A stretch of 64,000 nucleotides of DNA from Streptomyces althioticus (GTDB taxonomy: Bacteria; Actinomycetota; Actinomycetes; Streptomycetales; Streptomycetaceae), in NCBI GenBank assembly GCA_014649355.1, contig BMSW01000021.1, positions 1 through 64,000 of the forward strand, written 5' to 3'. The translations under genes and the position numbers were made by a program. This document shows positions 32,551 through 41,426 of the stretch, piece by piece; the first letter of the stretch is position 1, and each line of letters opens with the position of its first letter. The notes under the pieces are model-generated. The model did not search any database. It saw only the letters and a program-made list of their open reading frames with translations, and had not been told where the DNA came from.

Positions 32551-33963
32551 ATGGCAAAGGCACCCGTTCTCACACCCCGCGCGGACGACTTCCCCCGCTG
32601 GTACCAGGACCTGGTCGGCAAGGCTGAGCTGGCCGACAACGGGCCGGTGCGCGGCACCATGGTCGTGCGACCGTACGGGTACGGCCTGTGGGAGCGGATG
32701 CAGCAGGAGGTGGACGCCCGGATCAAGGCGGCCGGCGCGCAGAACGCGTACTTTCCCCTCTTCATCCCTCAGTCGTACCTGACGAAGGAAGCCGAGCACG
32801 TCGAGGGGTTCGCGCCCGAACTGGCCGTGGTCACGCACGGTGGGGGCAAGGAGCTGGAGGAGCCCGTCGTCGTCCGCCCCACGTCCGAGACGATCGTCAA
32901 CGACTACTTCTCCAAGTGGGTGCAGAGCTACCGCGACCTCCCGCTGCTGATCAACCAGTGGGCGAACGTGGTCCGCTGGGAGCTGCGGCCGCGGGTGTTC
33001 CTCCGTACGACGGAATTCCTGTGGCAGGAAGGCCACACGGCACACGCCACCTACGAGGACGCCCGGGACTACGCCGCGCGCATCCACCAGGAGGTGTACG
33101 CCGACTTCCTGGTGAACGTCCTCGCCATGGACGTCGTACCGGGTCGCAAGACGGTCAGGGAGCGGTTCGCCGGCGCGATCAACACGCTCACTCTGGAAGG
33201 CATGATGGGCGACGGCAAGGCCCTCCAGCTGGCCACGAGCCACGAACTGGGCCAGAACTTCGCCAAGGCGTTCGGGACGCGCTACCTGTCGAAGGACGGC
33301 CGTGAGGAACACGTCTGGCAGACGTCGTGGGGTTCCACTACCCGGATGGTCGGCGCGCTGGTGATGACGCACGGCGACGACGACGGCCTTCGCGTCCCTC
33401 CCCGTCTGGCCCCGGTTCAGGTGGTCGTCGTGGCTGTCAAGGGCGACGACGCGGTCCTGGACACGGTCCGTGGGATCGCCGACCGGTTGAGGACGGCCGG
33501 TGTCCGCGTGCAGGTCGACGACCGCACCGACACGCCGTTCGGCCGCCGCGCGGTCGACTGGGAGCTCAAGGGGGTGCCGGTACGCGTCGAGGTCGGGCCG
33601 CGTGACGTGGAGAACGGCACCGCCGTGCTGGTCCGTCGCGTGGCGGGAAGCAAGGAGCCGACGCCGATCGGGGCGCTGCCCGAGATCCTGCCCACGGTGC
33701 TGGAGGACGACCAGGCGCTTCTGCTGGCCCAGTCCCGTAAGCGTCGCGACGACCGCACCGTCGAGGCCACCACGGTCGAGGAGGCCGCGGAGGCGGCGAG
33801 CACCGGCTGGGCGCGCATCGCCTGGGAAACCCTGGGCGTGGAGGGTGAGGCCAAGCTCGCCGAGCAGGGCGTCACCGTGCGGTGTTTGGTCGCGGCGGAC
33901 GGTTCCGTTCCCGTGAGCGACGACCAGCCTGGCAACATCGCCGTCGTGGCGCGCGCGTACTGA
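32551..33963 (+). CDS. proS: Prolyl-tRNA synthetase, archaeal/eukaryal type (short form)
   Basis: A 470-residue class II aminoacyl-tRNA synthetase. Motif 2 and 3 regions are visible (VVRPTSETIVNDYFSKWVQSYRDLPLLINQWANVVRWE; FLRTTEFLWQEGHTAHAT; TSWGSTTRMVGALVMTHGDDDGL). The anticodon-binding domain follows (PPRLAPVQVVVVAV...). There is no editing insertion of the bacterial long form, so this is the archaeal-type ProRS. Streptomyces usually also have a bacterial-type enzyme, so this copy may be a second synthetase, possibly linked to inhibitor resistance. No clear Shine-Dalgarno is seen. Its stop lies in a 43-bp tandem repeat. Confidence 0.9.
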   Translation: MAKAPVLTPRADDFPRWYQDLVGKAELADNGPVRGTMVVRPYGYGLWERMQQEVDARIKAAGAQNAYFPLFIPQSYLTKEAEHVEGFAPELAVVTHGGGKELEEPVVVRPTSETIVNDYFSKWVQSYRDLPLLINQWANVVRWELRPRVFLRTTEFLWQEGHTAHATYEDARDYAARIHQEVYADFLVNVLAMDVVPGRKTVRERFAGAINTLTLEGMMGDGKALQLATSHELGQNFAKAFGTRYLSKDGREEHVWQTSWGSTTRMVGALVMTHGDDDGLRVPPRLAPVQVVVVAVKGDDAVLDTVRGIADRLRTAGVRVQVDDRTDTPFGRRAVDWELKGVPVRVEVGPRDVENGTAVLVRRVAGSKEPTPIGALPEILPTVLEDDQALLLAQSRKRRDDRTVEATTVEEAAEAASTGWARIAWETLGVEGEAKLAEQGVTVRCLVAADGSVPVSDDQPGNIAVVARAY

Positions 33964-34046
33964 CCGGCCCCGGTCAGCGGTGATCCGGTCACGGGATCGT
34001 CACTGACCGGCCCCGGTCAGCGGTGATCCGGGCACGGGATCGTGGC
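33961..34046. repeat. 43-bp tandem duplication containing a TGACCGG hairpin
   Basis: 33961-34003 is repeated at 34004-34046 with few changes. Each unit holds the stem TGACCGG-CC-CCGGTCA and a stop codon: proS stops in copy 1 and the convergent pentapeptide gene stops in copy 2. It probably acts as a doubled bidirectional terminator. Confidence 0.8.
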
Positions 34047-35012
34047 GTCCTCGAGCGCCGAGCCCGTGAGGACGGCTCCGGACAGGTCCGCCCCCATGAG
34101 GACCGCTTCGGAGACGTCCGCGCCCGTGAGGACCGCTTCGGACAGGTCCGCCGCCGTGAGGACCGCGCCCCTCAGGTGCGCGTCGGTCATGTCCGCGTAC
34201 ATCAGGTCCGCGCCGGTCAGGTCCACGCCGCACAGCAGCGCGGAGCGCAGGTCCGTGTCGGTCAGTGCCGCGTCCCGCAGAACGGCGCCGTTCATGTTCG
34301 CGTGACTCAGCTGCGCGTTGCTCAGGTTCGCGTCGGTCAGGTTCGCGCCGGTGAGATGCGCGTGACTCAGGTCCACGCCCGTCAGGTTCGCGTGGCTCAG
34401 GTCCGCGCCGGTCAGATCCGCACCGCTCAGGTCCGCGCCATAGGCGTCCGCATGGCGCAGGTCCGCGCCCATGAGCGCCGCGCCGCGGAGGTCCGCCCCG
34501 CACAGGTTGAGGGGGTCCGCGCTGTAGGGCTGCCGGGGGCGGGCGAGATCAGCGGCCTCCGGAACTGCCGCGGCGGGCACGCGCCCGGCGCTCCGTGTGA
34601 TGGCTTCGGCCGTGGCTTCCAGGGCGCCGGCCGGGGCGTCGGGACAGGACAGGTAGAGCAGTCCGCGAAGGCGGGCCTCGTGCTCCGCACGCTCGTCGTC
34701 CGTCATGTCGCCTCCGGCGCCGGCCGTCGGCTGAGGGAGGGGTGCCTGAGGCCTGACGCAGACGGGGCAGCGGTGACCGGGCACGTCGCCGACCGCCAGC
34801 AACACGTGGACGGCCTCGCGCTCCGCCGCCCGCGAGGCCGCCGCCGGCCGGGGCCACGCCCCCGCGATCGCTGCGGACAGCAGGACGAAGTGCTGCTCCG
34901 CCCGCTCCCGGTCGGGCTCGGCACCGCCGTGACTGTGACGCGCTTCGAACGCCGAGACGGCAGCCCTGACGGACGCGCCGCCTTGCTCATGCAGCAGGTG
35001 CAAGGTGATCAC
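34017..35012 (-). CDS. Pentapeptide-repeat protein
   Basis: A 331-residue protein. The first ~160 residues are globular, with a CPVC pair near 82-85 and a DDERAEHEARLRGLLYLSC helix. They are followed by about 30 consecutive A(D/N)LxG-type pentapeptides (about 168-322: ADLRGAALMGADLRHADAYGADL...). Such repeats form a right-handed quadrilateral beta helix that can mimic DNA, as in gyrase-protecting Qnr/MfpA proteins, but many have other roles. It is convergent with the ProRS gene. A link to resistance is speculative. Confidence 0.85.
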   Translation of the reverse strand: MITLHLLHEQGGASVRAAVSAFEARHSHGGAEPDRERAEQHFVLLSAAIAGAWPRPAAASRAAEREAVHVLLAVGDVPGHRCPVCVRPQAPLPQPTAGAGGDMTDDERAEHEARLRGLLYLSCPDAPAGALEATAEAITRSAGRVPAAAVPEAADLARPRQPYSADPLNLCGADLRGAALMGADLRHADAYGADLSGADLTGADLSHANLTGVDLSHAHLTGANLTDANLSNAQLSHANMNGAVLRDAALTDTDLRSALLCGVDLTGADLMYADMTDAHLRGAVLTAADLSEAVLTGADVSEAVLMGADLSGAVLTGSALEDATIPCPDHR

Positions 35013-35125
35013 CAGCGGCCCCTTTCGTCGTCACGATCGCAGGACCTGTTCGGCATGTGGACAGCATTCGGGCCCCCGTCCCAGCGGGACGAGGGCCCAA
35101 AGGTCATGGCGCTACGAGAGGAACC

Positions 35126-36250
35126 TCAGCCCGACCCCACGAAGACCGCCAGCAGCAGCCACACCACCGGCGCCGTCGGCAGGAGGGAGTCCAGGCGGTC
35201 CATGATGCCGCCGTGGCCCGGCAGCAGCGTGCCCATGTCCTTGATGCCGAGGTCACGCTTGATCATCGACTCGCCGAGGTCGCCCAGCGTGGCGCTCGCG
35301 GCGACCGCGAGACCCAGCAGCAGGCCCTGCCACCACTGGCCGTCGTCGATGAGGAACTGCATGCACAGCGCGCCCGCCGCCATCGAGAAGCCGACCGCGC
35401 CCAGCAGGCCCTCGCGGGTCTTGCCGGGGCTGATGCGCGGGGCGAGCTTGTGCTTGCCGAAGCGCCAGCCGACCGCGTACGCGCCGGTGTCGCTCACCAC
35501 GGTGAGCACCAGGAAGGTCAGCACGCGCCAGGGGCCGTCCTCGGCCTTCAGCAGCATCGCGACGAACGTCGCCAGGAAGGGCACGTAGAACACCGCGAAG
35601 ACGCCCGCCGTGACGTCCTTGAGGTAGCCCTCCGGCGGCGCCGTCATGCGCCACACCAGCACCGCCAGCGCGGTGAGCGCCATGGCGACCCACGCGCCCT
35701 CCGCGCCCCGGGCGTACCCGGCGACGACCATCGCCGCGCCGCCCAGCGCCAGCGGGACGAGGGGCGCCTTGATCCCCTTGCGCTCGTCCAGCCGCGTCGT
35801 CAGCTCCCACAGGCCCACCACGACGGCGACCGCGATCACCCCGACGAAGACGGCCTTGACGAAGAACAGCGACGCGACGATCACCGCGCCGAGTCCGACG
35901 CCGACGCCTATCGCCGCGCCGAGGTCCCGCCCCGCGCTCTTCTTCTGCGGTGCGGGGGCCGGCTGCGGGGCGTGGGGCATGGGCTCCGGATTCTGCGGCA
36001 CCTCCCCCGGCAGGGGGCGGGCCCGCGTCGGCTCGTCTCGGAACAGGGGGCCGCTCAGCCGAGCAGCCCCCCGGTCCGCATCCTGGTCTCCGCCGTGTTC
36101 GGGTACGTCAGGCACGATGGGCATGGGCCGCGTCTGCTGGGCTTGGTGCGCATCGTACGCGGGACCCGCCGGGACAGCTCCCCGGCCGGGTCCCTGGTCG
36201 GACGGCCCCCAGTACCCGGTCTGCGGCGTCCCCCAGGAAGAGTCGTTCAT
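35126..36250 (-). CDS. cdsA: Phosphatidate cytidylyltransferase CdsA
   Basis: A 374-residue integral membrane enzyme that makes CDP-diacylglycerol from phosphatidate and CTP. The first ~100 residues form a Pro-rich cytoplasmic tail, then about eight helices follow. The C-terminal CTP-transferase signature reads SMIKRDLGIKDMGTLLPGHGG, then IMDRLDS. Its ATG overlaps the frr stop by one base (TGATG), placing it at the end of the rpsB-tsf-pyrH-frr-cdsA cluster. Confidence 0.93.
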   Translation of the reverse strand: MNDSSWGTPQTGYWGPSDQGPGRGAVPAGPAYDAHQAQQTRPMPIVPDVPEHGGDQDADRGAARLSGPLFRDEPTRARPLPGEVPQNPEPMPHAPQPAPAPQKKSAGRDLGAAIGVGVGLGAVIVASLFFVKAVFVGVIAVAVVVGLWELTTRLDERKGIKAPLVPLALGGAAMVVAGYARGAEGAWVAMALTALAVLVWRMTAPPEGYLKDVTAGVFAVFYVPFLATFVAMLLKAEDGPWRVLTFLVLTVVSDTGAYAVGWRFGKHKLAPRISPGKTREGLLGAVGFSMAAGALCMQFLIDDGQWWQGLLLGLAVAASATLGDLGESMIKRDLGIKDMGTLLPGHGGIMDRLDSLLPTAPVVWLLLAVFVGSG

Positions 36251-36810
36251 CAGACCTCGAGCAGCTCCGCTTCCTTGTGCTTCAGGAGCTCGTCCACCTG
36301 GGCGACGTACTTCGCCGTGGTGTCGTCGAGCTCCTTCTCCGCACGGCGGCCCTCGTCCTCGCCGACCTCGCCGTCCTTGATCAGCTTGTCGATGGCTTCC
36401 TTCGCCTTGCGGCGCACGGAGCGGATCGAGATCTTCGCGTCCTCGCCCTTGCCCTTGGCGACCTTGATGTACTCGCGCCGGCGCTCCTCGGTCAGCTCGG
36501 GGAACACCACCCGGATGATGTTGCCGTCGTTGCTCGGGTTGACGCCCAGGTCGGAGTCACGGATCGCCTGCTCGATGTTGCGCAGGGCGCTCTTGTCGAA
36601 CGGGGTCACCACGGCCATGCGCGGCTCGGGCACGGAGAACGAGGCCAGCTGGTTGATCGGCGTCGGCGCGCCGTAGTAGTCGGCCACGATCTTGTTGAAC
36701 ATCGCCGGGTGCGCACGGCCGGTGCGGATCGCGGCGAAGTCCTCCTTGGCGACCACGACGGCCTTCTCCATCTTCTCCTCGGCCTCGAGGAGGGTCTCTT
36801 CGATCACCAC
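36250..36810 (-). CDS. frr: Ribosome recycling factor
   Basis: A 186-residue RRF, standard length, beginning MVIEETLLEAEEKMEKAVVVAKEDFAAIRTGRA. The conserved core includes PINQLASFSVPEPRMAVVTPFDKSALRNIEQAI and LTEERRREYIKVAKGKGEDAKISIRSVRRKA. With EF-G it splits post-termination ribosomes. It lies 117 bp after pyrH and overlaps cdsA by one base. Confidence 0.96.
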   Translation of the reverse strand: MVIEETLLEAEEKMEKAVVVAKEDFAAIRTGRAHPAMFNKIVADYYGAPTPINQLASFSVPEPRMAVVTPFDKSALRNIEQAIRDSDLGVNPSNDGNIIRVVFPELTEERRREYIKVAKGKGEDAKISIRSVRRKAKEAIDKLIKDGEVGEDEGRRAEKELDDTTAKYVAQVDELLKHKEAELLEV

Positions 36811-36927
36811 TTGCTCCTGCGTGTCTTGAGTAGGCCCGGCTGCGGTCCTCGGTCGGGGCGGCGGCCGGCTGCGTCGCGTCTTCTTCCTGCACGGTTCACG
36901 ACCGGCAGGACATTGTCCATCCCCCGG

Positions 36928-37686
36928 TCAGTCGCGCCCGGCCTGGTCGTCCACCAGCGTGCCGATCTTCTCACCCTTGACGGCGCGGGCGATGTTGCCC
37001 TCCTTGAGGAGTTCGAACACGACGATCGGCAGGTTGTTGTCACGGCAGAGGGTGACGGCCGTGGCGTCGGCGACCTTGAGGTTGCGGGTGATGACCTCGC
37101 CGAAGCCGAGGGAGTCGAACTTGACGGCGTCGGGGTTGGTCTTGGGGTCGGAGTCGTAGACCCCGTCGACACCGTTCTTGCCCATGAGCAGCGCCTCGGC
37201 GTCGATCTCGAGGGCGCGCTGCGCGGCGGTGGTGTCGGTGGAGAAGTACGGCATGCCCATACCGGCGCCGAAGATGACCACGCGGCCCTTCTCCAGGTGG
37301 CGCACGGCGCGCAGCGGGATGTAGGGCTCGGCGACCTGGCCCATGGTGATGGCGGTCTGCACGCGGCAGTCGACGCCCTCCTTCTCCAGGAAGTCCTGGA
37401 GGGCCAGGCAGTTCATCACGGTGCCGAGCATGCCCATGTAGTCGGAGCGGGCGCGGTCCATGCCGCGCACCTGGAGCTCGGCTCCGCGGAAGAAGTTGCC
37501 GCCGCCGATCACGATCGCGATCTCCGCGCCGTCCCGTACGACGGCCGCGATCTCACGGGCGATGGCGTGCACCACGTCGGGATCGACGCCCAGGCCTCCG
37601 CCACCGGAGAAGGCCTCTCCGGACAGCTTCAGCAGAAACCGGCCGCGCACTTTGCCGTCGTCGCTCTTCTCAGCCTTGGTCGTCAT
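36928..37686 (-). CDS. pyrH: Uridylate kinase (UMP kinase)
   Basis: A 252-residue amino-acid-kinase-fold enzyme that phosphorylates UMP in pyrimidine synthesis. Visible motifs are RFLLKLSGEAFSG at the N-terminus, IAIVIGGGNFFRG, DYMGMLGTVMNCLALQ, FGAGMGMPYFSTDT and KNGVDGVYDSDPKTN. It is separated from tsf by a strong hairpin at 37727-37774, so it may have its own promoter or receive attenuated readthrough. Confidence 0.96.
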   Translation of the reverse strand: MTTKAEKSDDGKVRGRFLLKLSGEAFSGGGGLGVDPDVVHAIAREIAAVVRDGAEIAIVIGGGNFFRGAELQVRGMDRARSDYMGMLGTVMNCLALQDFLEKEGVDCRVQTAITMGQVAEPYIPLRAVRHLEKGRVVIFGAGMGMPYFSTDTTAAQRALEIDAEALLMGKNGVDGVYDSDPKTNPDAVKFDSLGFGEVITRNLKVADATAVTLCRDNNLPIVVFELLKEGNIARAVKGEKIGTLVDDQAGRD

Positions 37687-37726
37687 GGTCGAATCCCGCC
37701 TCTTTCACGTGTTGCACATACGAAGA

Positions 37727-37774
37727 AGGCCATTGCCGGTGGGGCGTGGTTCGCATCCCATGCGGCAATGGCCT
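37727..37774. terminator. Hairpin between tsf and pyrH
   Basis: AGGCCATTGCC (37727-37737) pairs perfectly with GGCAATGGCCT (37764-37774) around a 26-base loop. It lies after the minus-strand tsf stop and before pyrH. Confidence 0.65.
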
Positions 37775-37877
37775 CCTCGTCAGATCTGCTGTCGCCCGGC
37801 ACGCGCGCGTGCGTGGACGCGTGTCCGAACGACTGCTGTCGACCCTATCGGGGTCGCGCGCCCGTCGCGGTACGGAC

Positions 37878-38714
37878 TCAGATGCCGACCTTGATGCGCG
37901 AGAAGCGCTTCAGGGTGACACCGGCCTCGTCCAGGACCTTCTGGACGGACTTCTTGTTGTCGAGCGCGTAGGGCTGGCCGAGCAGCGTGGCGTCCTTGAA
38001 GAAGCCGTTGAGGCGACCCTCGACGATCTTGCCGATCGCGGCCTCGGGCTTGCCCTCGGCGCGGGTGGTCTCCTCGGCGATGCGACGCTCGGACTCGACG
38101 ACCTCGGCCGGCACGTCCTCCTTGGAGAGGTACTTCGGCGCGAAGGCGGCGATGTGCTGGGCGACGCCCTTGGCGATCTCGGCGTTCGGCTTGTCCAGCT
38201 CGACGAGCACACCGATCTGCGGGGGCAGGTCGGGCATCGTGCGGTGCATGTACGCCGTCACGTAGCCGTCGGCGAACTGCGCGAAGCGGTCCAGCACGAT
38301 CTTCTCGCCGAGGTTGGCGTTGGCCTCGTCCACGAACGCCTGGACGGTCTTGCCGGCCTCGATCTCGGAGGCGAGCAGGGCCTCGATGTCGGCCGGGGCG
38401 GTCTTGGCGACGTGCTCGGCGATCGCGGTGGCGACGGCCTGGAACTTCTCACCCTTGGCGACGAAGTCCGTCTCGCACTTCAGCTCGACGATGACACCGG
38501 AGGAGTTGTCGTCGGCGAGGACCGAGACCACGGCGCCGTTCTCGGCGGAGCGGCCCTCGCGCTTGGCGACGCCCTTCTGGCCCTTGATGCGGAGCGCCTC
38601 GACGGCCTTGTCGACGTTGCCGTCGGCCTCGTCCAGCGCCTTCTTGCAGTCCATCATGCCGGCGCCGGTGAGCTCCCGGAGCTTCTTGACGTCGGCGGCG
38701 GTGTAGTTCGCCAT
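37878..38714 (-). CDS. tsf: Elongation factor Ts
   Basis: A 278-residue EF-Ts starting MANYTAADVKKLRELTGAGMMDCKKAL. The N-terminal UBA-like domain is followed by the LKCETDFVAKGEKFQ core motif that contacts EF-Tu, and the length fits the actinobacterial form. It exchanges GDP for GTP on EF-Tu. It follows rpsB after a hairpin at 38812-38848. Confidence 0.96.
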   Translation of the reverse strand: MANYTAADVKKLRELTGAGMMDCKKALDEADGNVDKAVEALRIKGQKGVAKREGRSAENGAVVSVLADDNSSGVIVELKCETDFVAKGEKFQAVATAIAEHVAKTAPADIEALLASEIEAGKTVQAFVDEANANLGEKIVLDRFAQFADGYVTAYMHRTMPDLPPQIGVLVELDKPNAEIAKGVAQHIAAFAPKYLSKEDVPAEVVESERRIAEETTRAEGKPEAAIGKIVEGRLNGFFKDATLLGQPYALDNKKSVQKVLDEAGVTLKRFSRIKVGI

Positions 38715-38811
38715 GAGTCTGTGAATCTTTCTCGAAGTCTGGAGGTTCGAAGATCGGCGGGGCGGGACCGCTTCGTGGGCAGGTCCCGGGCCACCGCCGG
38801 TCTACGGGTGA

Positions 38812-38848
38812 ACGGCGGGAGCGGACGTCATGTCACCGCTCCCGCCGT
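38812..38848. terminator. Hairpin between rpsB and tsf
   Basis: ACGGCGGGAGCGG (38812-38824) pairs with CCGCTCCCGCCGT (38836-38848), a perfect 13-bp stem. It probably attenuates rather than fully stops transcription, since rpsB-tsf are normally co-expressed. Confidence 0.65.
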
Positions 38849-38868
38849 CATCGGCTCGTACGGAGCGG

Positions 38869-39750
38869 TCAGGCCTGCTCGGCCTTGGGCTCGGCGTCGG
38901 CCTGCGGGGCCTCGGCGGCGGGCGCCTCGGCCGGCTTCTCGCCCTCGGCGGCGGCCGGAGCGGCCTCCTCGGCCTTCTTCTCGCCCTCGAGCAGGTCGCG
39001 CTCCCACTCGGCCAGCGGCTCGCCGGCGGCCTTCTCGCCCTTGCCCTCACCGGCGCCACCGGAACGGGCGATGAGGCCCTCGGCGACGGCGTCGGCGATC
39101 ACGCGGGTGAGCAGGGTGACGGAGCGGATCGCGTCGTCGTTGCCCGGGATCTTGTAGTCGACCTCGTCGGGGTCGCAGTTGGTGTCGAGGATGGCGACGA
39201 CCGGGATGTTGAGCTTCCGGGCCTCGCCGACCGCGATGTGCTCCTTCTTGGTGTCCACGATCCAGACGGCGCTGGGCACCTTCTGCATCTCGCGGATACC
39301 GCCGAGGGTCTTCTCCAGCTTCGCCTTCTCGCGGGAGAGGACCAGCAGCTCCTTCTTGGTGAGGCCGGAGGCGGCCACGTCCTCGAAGTCGATCTGCTCG
39401 AGCTCCTTGAGGCGCTGCAGACGCTTGTAGACGGTCGAGAAGTTGGTGAGCATGCCGCCCAGCCAGCGCTGGTTGACGTAGGGCATGCCGACGCGGGTGG
39501 CCTGCTCGGCGATGGCCTCCTGCGCCTGCTTCTTCGTGCCGACGAACATGACCGTGCCGCCGTGGGCGACGGTCTCCTTGACGAACTCGTAGGCGCGGTC
39601 GATGTACGACAGCGACTGGAGCAGGTCGATGATGTAGATGCCGTTGCGCTCCGTGAAGATGAAGCGCTTCATCTTCGGGTTCCAACGACGGGTCTGGTGA
39701 CCGAAGTGGACGCCGCTCTCCAGCAGCTCCCGCATCGTGACGACGGCCAT
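38869..39750 (-). CDS. rpsB: 30S ribosomal protein S2
   Basis: A 293-residue S2 protein, MAVVTMRELLESGVHFGHQT, with the conserved LLQSLSYIDRAYEFVKETVA and RWLGGMLTNF motifs. The C-terminal ~45 residues are an Ala/Glu-rich extension typical of actinobacteria. The start at 39750 has AAGGAG; longer upstream frames have no S2 similarity. It is the first gene of the rpsB-tsf-pyrH-frr-cdsA cluster. Confidence 0.96.
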   Translation of the reverse strand: MAVVTMRELLESGVHFGHQTRRWNPKMKRFIFTERNGIYIIDLLQSLSYIDRAYEFVKETVAHGGTVMFVGTKKQAQEAIAEQATRVGMPYVNQRWLGGMLTNFSTVYKRLQRLKELEQIDFEDVAASGLTKKELLVLSREKAKLEKTLGGIREMQKVPSAVWIVDTKKEHIAVGEARKLNIPVVAILDTNCDPDEVDYKIPGNDDAIRSVTLLTRVIADAVAEGLIARSGGAGEGKGEKAAGEPLAEWERDLLEGEKKAEEAAPAAAEGEKPAEAPAAEAPQADAEPKAEQA

Positions 39751-40067
39751 GGCCGTTTCTCCTTGAATTTCTCGGTTGTGCCGCGGGTGCCGGACGGCTC
39801 CCGCGCCTGACGCCCACGACGCGCCGTGCCACGAAGGACCGAGGGGCGCTGACACCGAGGCACGGTCGTGACCGGTCCCGATGTCGGGGCGTGCGAAGTC
39901 GACCCGGTGGCCCGGGTCGCCACCAGAAGTGTACGGGACCCGGAGGGTGCCGGGTGACGCCGTTGTCCACAACCCGGCCGTCCGTCCACAGGTCCCGGCG
40001 GAGATCACGTCTCCGGGGGACGCTTCCACCATGCGACGACCGGGACGGAGCGAGGGGCGTGGGTGGC
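39751..40067. promoter_or_regulatory. Divergent control region between rpsB and the M23 gene
   Basis: About 315 bp with no gene. It should hold the rpsB promoter and its untranslated leader (minus strand) and the promoter of the plus-strand M23 gene. A TACACT hexamer on the minus strand near 39930 could be a -10 element, but no good -35 was found. Confidence 0.4.
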
Positions 40068-40742
40068 GTGAAGTGGCGTGATGCGAGTGGCGGGGGCGGT
40101 CCGGGCAGGTGGGCCCGGCGGTGCGTGCGGCTGGTGCTGGTGGTGGCGCTGACCGTGGCGGCTCTGCTGGCACCGCCCGCGTCCCGGCTGTTCGCGGTCG
40201 GCTCGGCGGGATCGTCGGGGGCCGTTGTGCGGGCCGTCGCGGGAGCCGCTGGGGAGCCACGTTCCGCCGCGGACGCCGACACCGTCCCCGCCGTCGGCCG
40301 TACGTGGCCGGTGGGGGTACGCCCGCACGTCCTGCGCGGCTGGGAACCGCCGGCGACCGTCTACGGGCCTGGGCACCGGGGCGTCGATCTCGCGGCGGCG
40401 CCGGGGACGCCGGTACGGGCGGTGGCGGACGGCCGGGTGTCGTTCGCGGGCCGGGTGGCCGGGAAGGGCGTCGTGTCGGTGGAGCTCACCGGCACCGGGG
40501 ACCCGCCGCTGCGCACGACCTACGAACCCGTCCGAGCCTCGGTGCCGCAGGGCGCGGAGGTGTCGGCGGGCGAGGTGATCGGCACGGTGGAGGCGGGCGG
40601 CTCGCACTGCACGGCGCCGTGCGTCCACTGGGGGCTGCTGCGGGGCGAGACCTACCTGGACCCGCTCTCCCTGCTGCCCCCGTGGCTGCTCCACCGGGGC
40701 CCGTCCCGGCTCCTGCCGGTGCTCGGGGTGCCGTTGCCCTGA
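40068..40742 (+). CDS. M23/LytM-type peptidase-like secreted protein
   Basis: About 224 residues from a GTG at 40068 (KWRDASGGGG). A signal-anchor helix (CVRLVLVVALTVAALLAPP) is followed by an Ala-rich linker and a LytM domain. The domain has GHRGVDLA with the first zinc ligands, and C-x3-C-VHWGLL in place of the usual HxH, so the first histidine of that pair is a cysteine-region residue (CVH). The enzyme may be weak or inactive and act as a cell-wall binding or amidase-activating factor. Several alternative starts are possible upstream. Confidence 0.75.
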   Translation: MKWRDASGGGGPGRWARRCVRLVLVVALTVAALLAPPASRLFAVGSAGSSGAVVRAVAGAAGEPRSAADADTVPAVGRTWPVGVRPHVLRGWEPPATVYGPGHRGVDLAAAPGTPVRAVADGRVSFAGRVAGKGVVSVELTGTGDPPLRTTYEPVRASVPQGAEVSAGEVIGTVEAGGSHCTAPCVHWGLLRGETYLDPLSLLPPWLLHRGPSRLLPVLGVPLP

Positions 40743-40768
40743 GAGGGCCGGGCCGCCCGGGCGGTGCT

Positions 40769-41350
40769 TCAGCCCCGGACGCCGTCCAGGGCCAGGGAGA
40801 CCGCCGCCCGGACGATCACGTCGGGATGCTCGGCCGCCCCCAGCTCGATACGGCGTACCGCGGCGTCGACGACGCCCTGGAGCAGCATGGCGGTGAGGCG
40901 CGGCTCGGCGTGCCCCAGTCCGGCGAGCGCCTCGACGATCATCGCGACGAGTCCGCCGTGGGCGGCGCGGATCTTCTCCCGGGCGCCGGCGTCGAGTTCG
41001 CTCGCGGAGATCGCGACGACCGCGCGGTGCCGCCGGTCCCCGACCAGCTCCAGCTGTTTGCGGACGTACGCCTCGATCTTGCCCTCGGGGCCCTCGGCGT
41101 CCGCCATCGCCGCCTCGACCTCGGCCGCCCAGACGGGGAAGTCGGCCTCGCACAGCGCCTCGACGACGGCCGCCCGCGAGCGGAAGTACTCGTACACGGA
41201 CGACCGGGCGAGGCCCGTGCGCTCGGCGAGGGCCGGGAAGGTCAGCGCCTCCGTACCGCCCTCGGACAGCAGGGAGCGTGCCGCGTCCAGCAGGGCGGCT
41301 CGCTGCATCGACCGGTGCTCGGCCACGGAGGCCGCTCGAATCCTTGGCAC
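40769..41350 (-). CDS. TetR-family transcriptional regulator
   Basis: About 193 residues with an N-terminal TetR helix-turn-helix (AALLDAARSLLSEGGTEALTFPALAERTGLARSSVYEYFRSRAAVVEAL, about 18-65). A helical C-terminal ligand domain ends in LLQGVVDAAVRRIELG. The GTG at 41350 (PRIRAASVAEH) was preferred to a start 20 codons upstream. It sits next to whiG on the same strand, 16 bp upstream in coordinate order, but transcribed after it. Ligand and targets are unknown. Confidence 0.83.
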   Translation of the reverse strand: MPRIRAASVAEHRSMQRAALLDAARSLLSEGGTEALTFPALAERTGLARSSVYEYFRSRAAVVEALCEADFPVWAAEVEAAMADAEGPEGKIEAYVRKQLELVGDRRHRAVVAISASELDAGAREKIRAAHGGLVAMIVEALAGLGHAEPRLTAMLLQGVVDAAVRRIELGAAEHPDVIVRAAVSLALDGVRG

Positions 41351-41426
41351 GTCGTCCACTTTACGGACGCTCCGCCCACCGCGGCCAGGGGTTCGGACGG
41401 CCGGTCGCACCGGACGCCGCCGGGGG

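Noticed and set aside
35057..37971. Long plus-strand open frames over cdsA, frr and pyrH
   Set aside because: They are mirror frames of highly conserved minus-strand genes with low-complexity products and no ribosome site of note.
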